A DNA stretch of 64,000 nt from Cyclobacterium amurskyense (GTDB taxonomy: Bacteria > Bacteroidota > Bacteroidia > Cytophagales > Cyclobacteriaceae). Under the pieces are notes generated by a model. That model had not been told where the DNA came from. It saw only the letters and a list, made by a program, of their open reading frames with translations, and did not search any database. Made by a program: the position numbers and the translations under genes. Of the stretch, positions 63,452 to 64,000 are shown in pieces. Numbering within the stretch: the stretch's first letter is position 1; every line of letters begins with the position of its first letter. The DNA is taken from contig NZ_CP012040.1 of assembly GCF_001050135.1 (NCBI RefSeq), positions 3,011,001 to 3,075,000 on the forward strand. Reading direction: 5' to 3'.

Positions 63452-64000
63452 ATGGAAAATCACTTACAAACAAAAGACTGGGGTTTAGGTCTAAAAAATG
63501 AGCACCTGATTATAGCAGGACCATGTAGCGCAGAAACCCCTGAGCAAATCGAAAAGGTTTGCCAGGATATGATCACCGCCAATGTTATACCTGATGTATT
63601 CAGGGCAGGAATCTGGAAACCGAGAACTAGACCAGGAAGCTTTGAGGGTATTGGAGAAGATGGCTTGAAGTGGATGGAAATCGTAAGAGAGAAGCTTCAT
63701 ATTCCTATTACCACAGAAGTAGGAAATGCATCTCACGTAGAGTCTGCCTTAAAACATGGTGTTGATATTCTATGGATTGGTGCTAGAACTACCGTGAATC
63801 CATTTGCTGTCCAGGAAATTGCTGACGCACTTAAGGGGGTTGATATCCCTGTTATGGTTAAAAACCCAATGAATCCTGATTTGGAACTTTGGAGAGGTGC
63901 TTTAGAAAGACTTCAAGCTGTAGGCGTAAACAAACTTGCTGCCATCCATAGGGGATTCAGTGATGCTTATGACAAGAAATTCCGTAACAAACCCAATTGG
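63452..64000 (+). CDS. DAHP synthase, probably the DAHP synthase/chorismate mutase fusion (3' end cut)
   Basis: The 183 residues seen run open to the window edge. The enzyme joins phosphoenolpyruvate and erythrose 4-phosphate in the first step of aromatic amino acid synthesis. Family marks are IIAGPCSAETPEQI (20-33), FRAGIWKPRTRPGSFEGIGEDG (about 50-71, the KPRT substrate site), WIGARTTVNPF near 109 and VMVKNPMNPD near 132. This short type (AroA-beta/KDO8P-like) in Bacteroidota carries a C-terminal type II chorismate mutase that gives feedback control; that part lies beyond the window. The gene is preceded by the Phe/Tyr attenuator. Confidence 0.92.
   Translation, partial: MENHLQTKDWGLGLKNEHLIIAGPCSAETPEQIEKVCQDMITANVIPDVFRAGIWKPRTRPGSFEGIGEDGLKWMEIVREKLHIPITTEVGNASHVESALKHGVDILWIGARTTVNPFAVQEIADALKGVDIPVMVKNPMNPDLELWRGALERLQAVGVNKLAAIHRGFSDAYDKKFRNKPNW

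Overview
The window is a chromosomal segment of a Bacteroidota bacterium, most likely of the order Cytophagales and close to Cyclobacteriaceae (Cyclobacterium/Echinicola/Algoriphagus-like; the genus is a guess). The evidence is a SusC/SusD pair, a lipoprotein with FG-GAP and ASPIC/UnbV motifs, promoters of the Bacteroidota sigma type (TTTG, 19-20 bases, TAnnTTTG), almost no Shine-Dalgarno sequences, a DUF3467 gene after rpoC, and a DAHP synthase of the type fused to chorismate mutase.

Layout. 1-8037 (minus): a nutrient-uptake cassette, susC, then susD, a terminator, and a large FG-GAP/ASPIC lipoprotein cut by the window edge. 8038-9254: a gene-poor stretch with a decayed gene fragment, a foldable element and one copy of an interspersed repeat. 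9310-12619 (minus): frr and pyrH as an operon, and a GT39-type membrane glycosyltransferase. 13112-15721: an M1 aminopeptidase lipoprotein. 15881-29135: tRNA-Tyr, -Gly and -Thr, tuf, tRNA-Trp, secE, nusG, rplKAJL, rpoB, rpoC. 29206-47658: DUF3467 gene, rpsL-rpsG-fusA-rpsJ, then the S10-spc-alpha superoperon from rplC to rplQ, including secY, map, infA, rpmJ and rpoA. 47786-53137: carA, eno, an ftsB/divIC-like gene, a small outer-membrane protein, and the cysteine pair epsC-cysM. 53373-63062: mixed genes, including an unrecognised 405-residue protein, a TIM-barrel epimerase-like protein, a VOC/YafY/DinB group, lysS, and a nucleoside hydrolase overlapping a probable secreted glycosidase-like gene. 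63243-64000: an aromatic-amino-acid-controlled leader and the start of the DAHP synthase gene.

Most of the window is core information processing in a conserved order. The boundaries between transcription units are easy to see: strong hairpin terminators after tuf, rplL, rpoC, rpsJ, rplQ, eno, cysM and others, and matching promoters before the tRNA-tuf block, tRNA-Trp-secE, rpsL, rplC and the aro leader.

The best regulatory find is upstream of the DAHP synthase gene. A 31-codon leader peptide has eight Phe/Tyr codons among nine. Its mRNA can form a 1:2 hairpin, a competing 9-bp 2:3 antiterminator, and an 11-bp 3:4 terminator with a GAAA loop, the logic of classical trp/phe attenuation. The predicted transcription start lies at or within a few bases of the leader ATG. 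The second find is a 58-bp repeat present twice (56/58 identical) plus a 23-bp core a third time, always between genes. No CRISPR array, prophage, insertion sequence, rRNA or defence system was seen.
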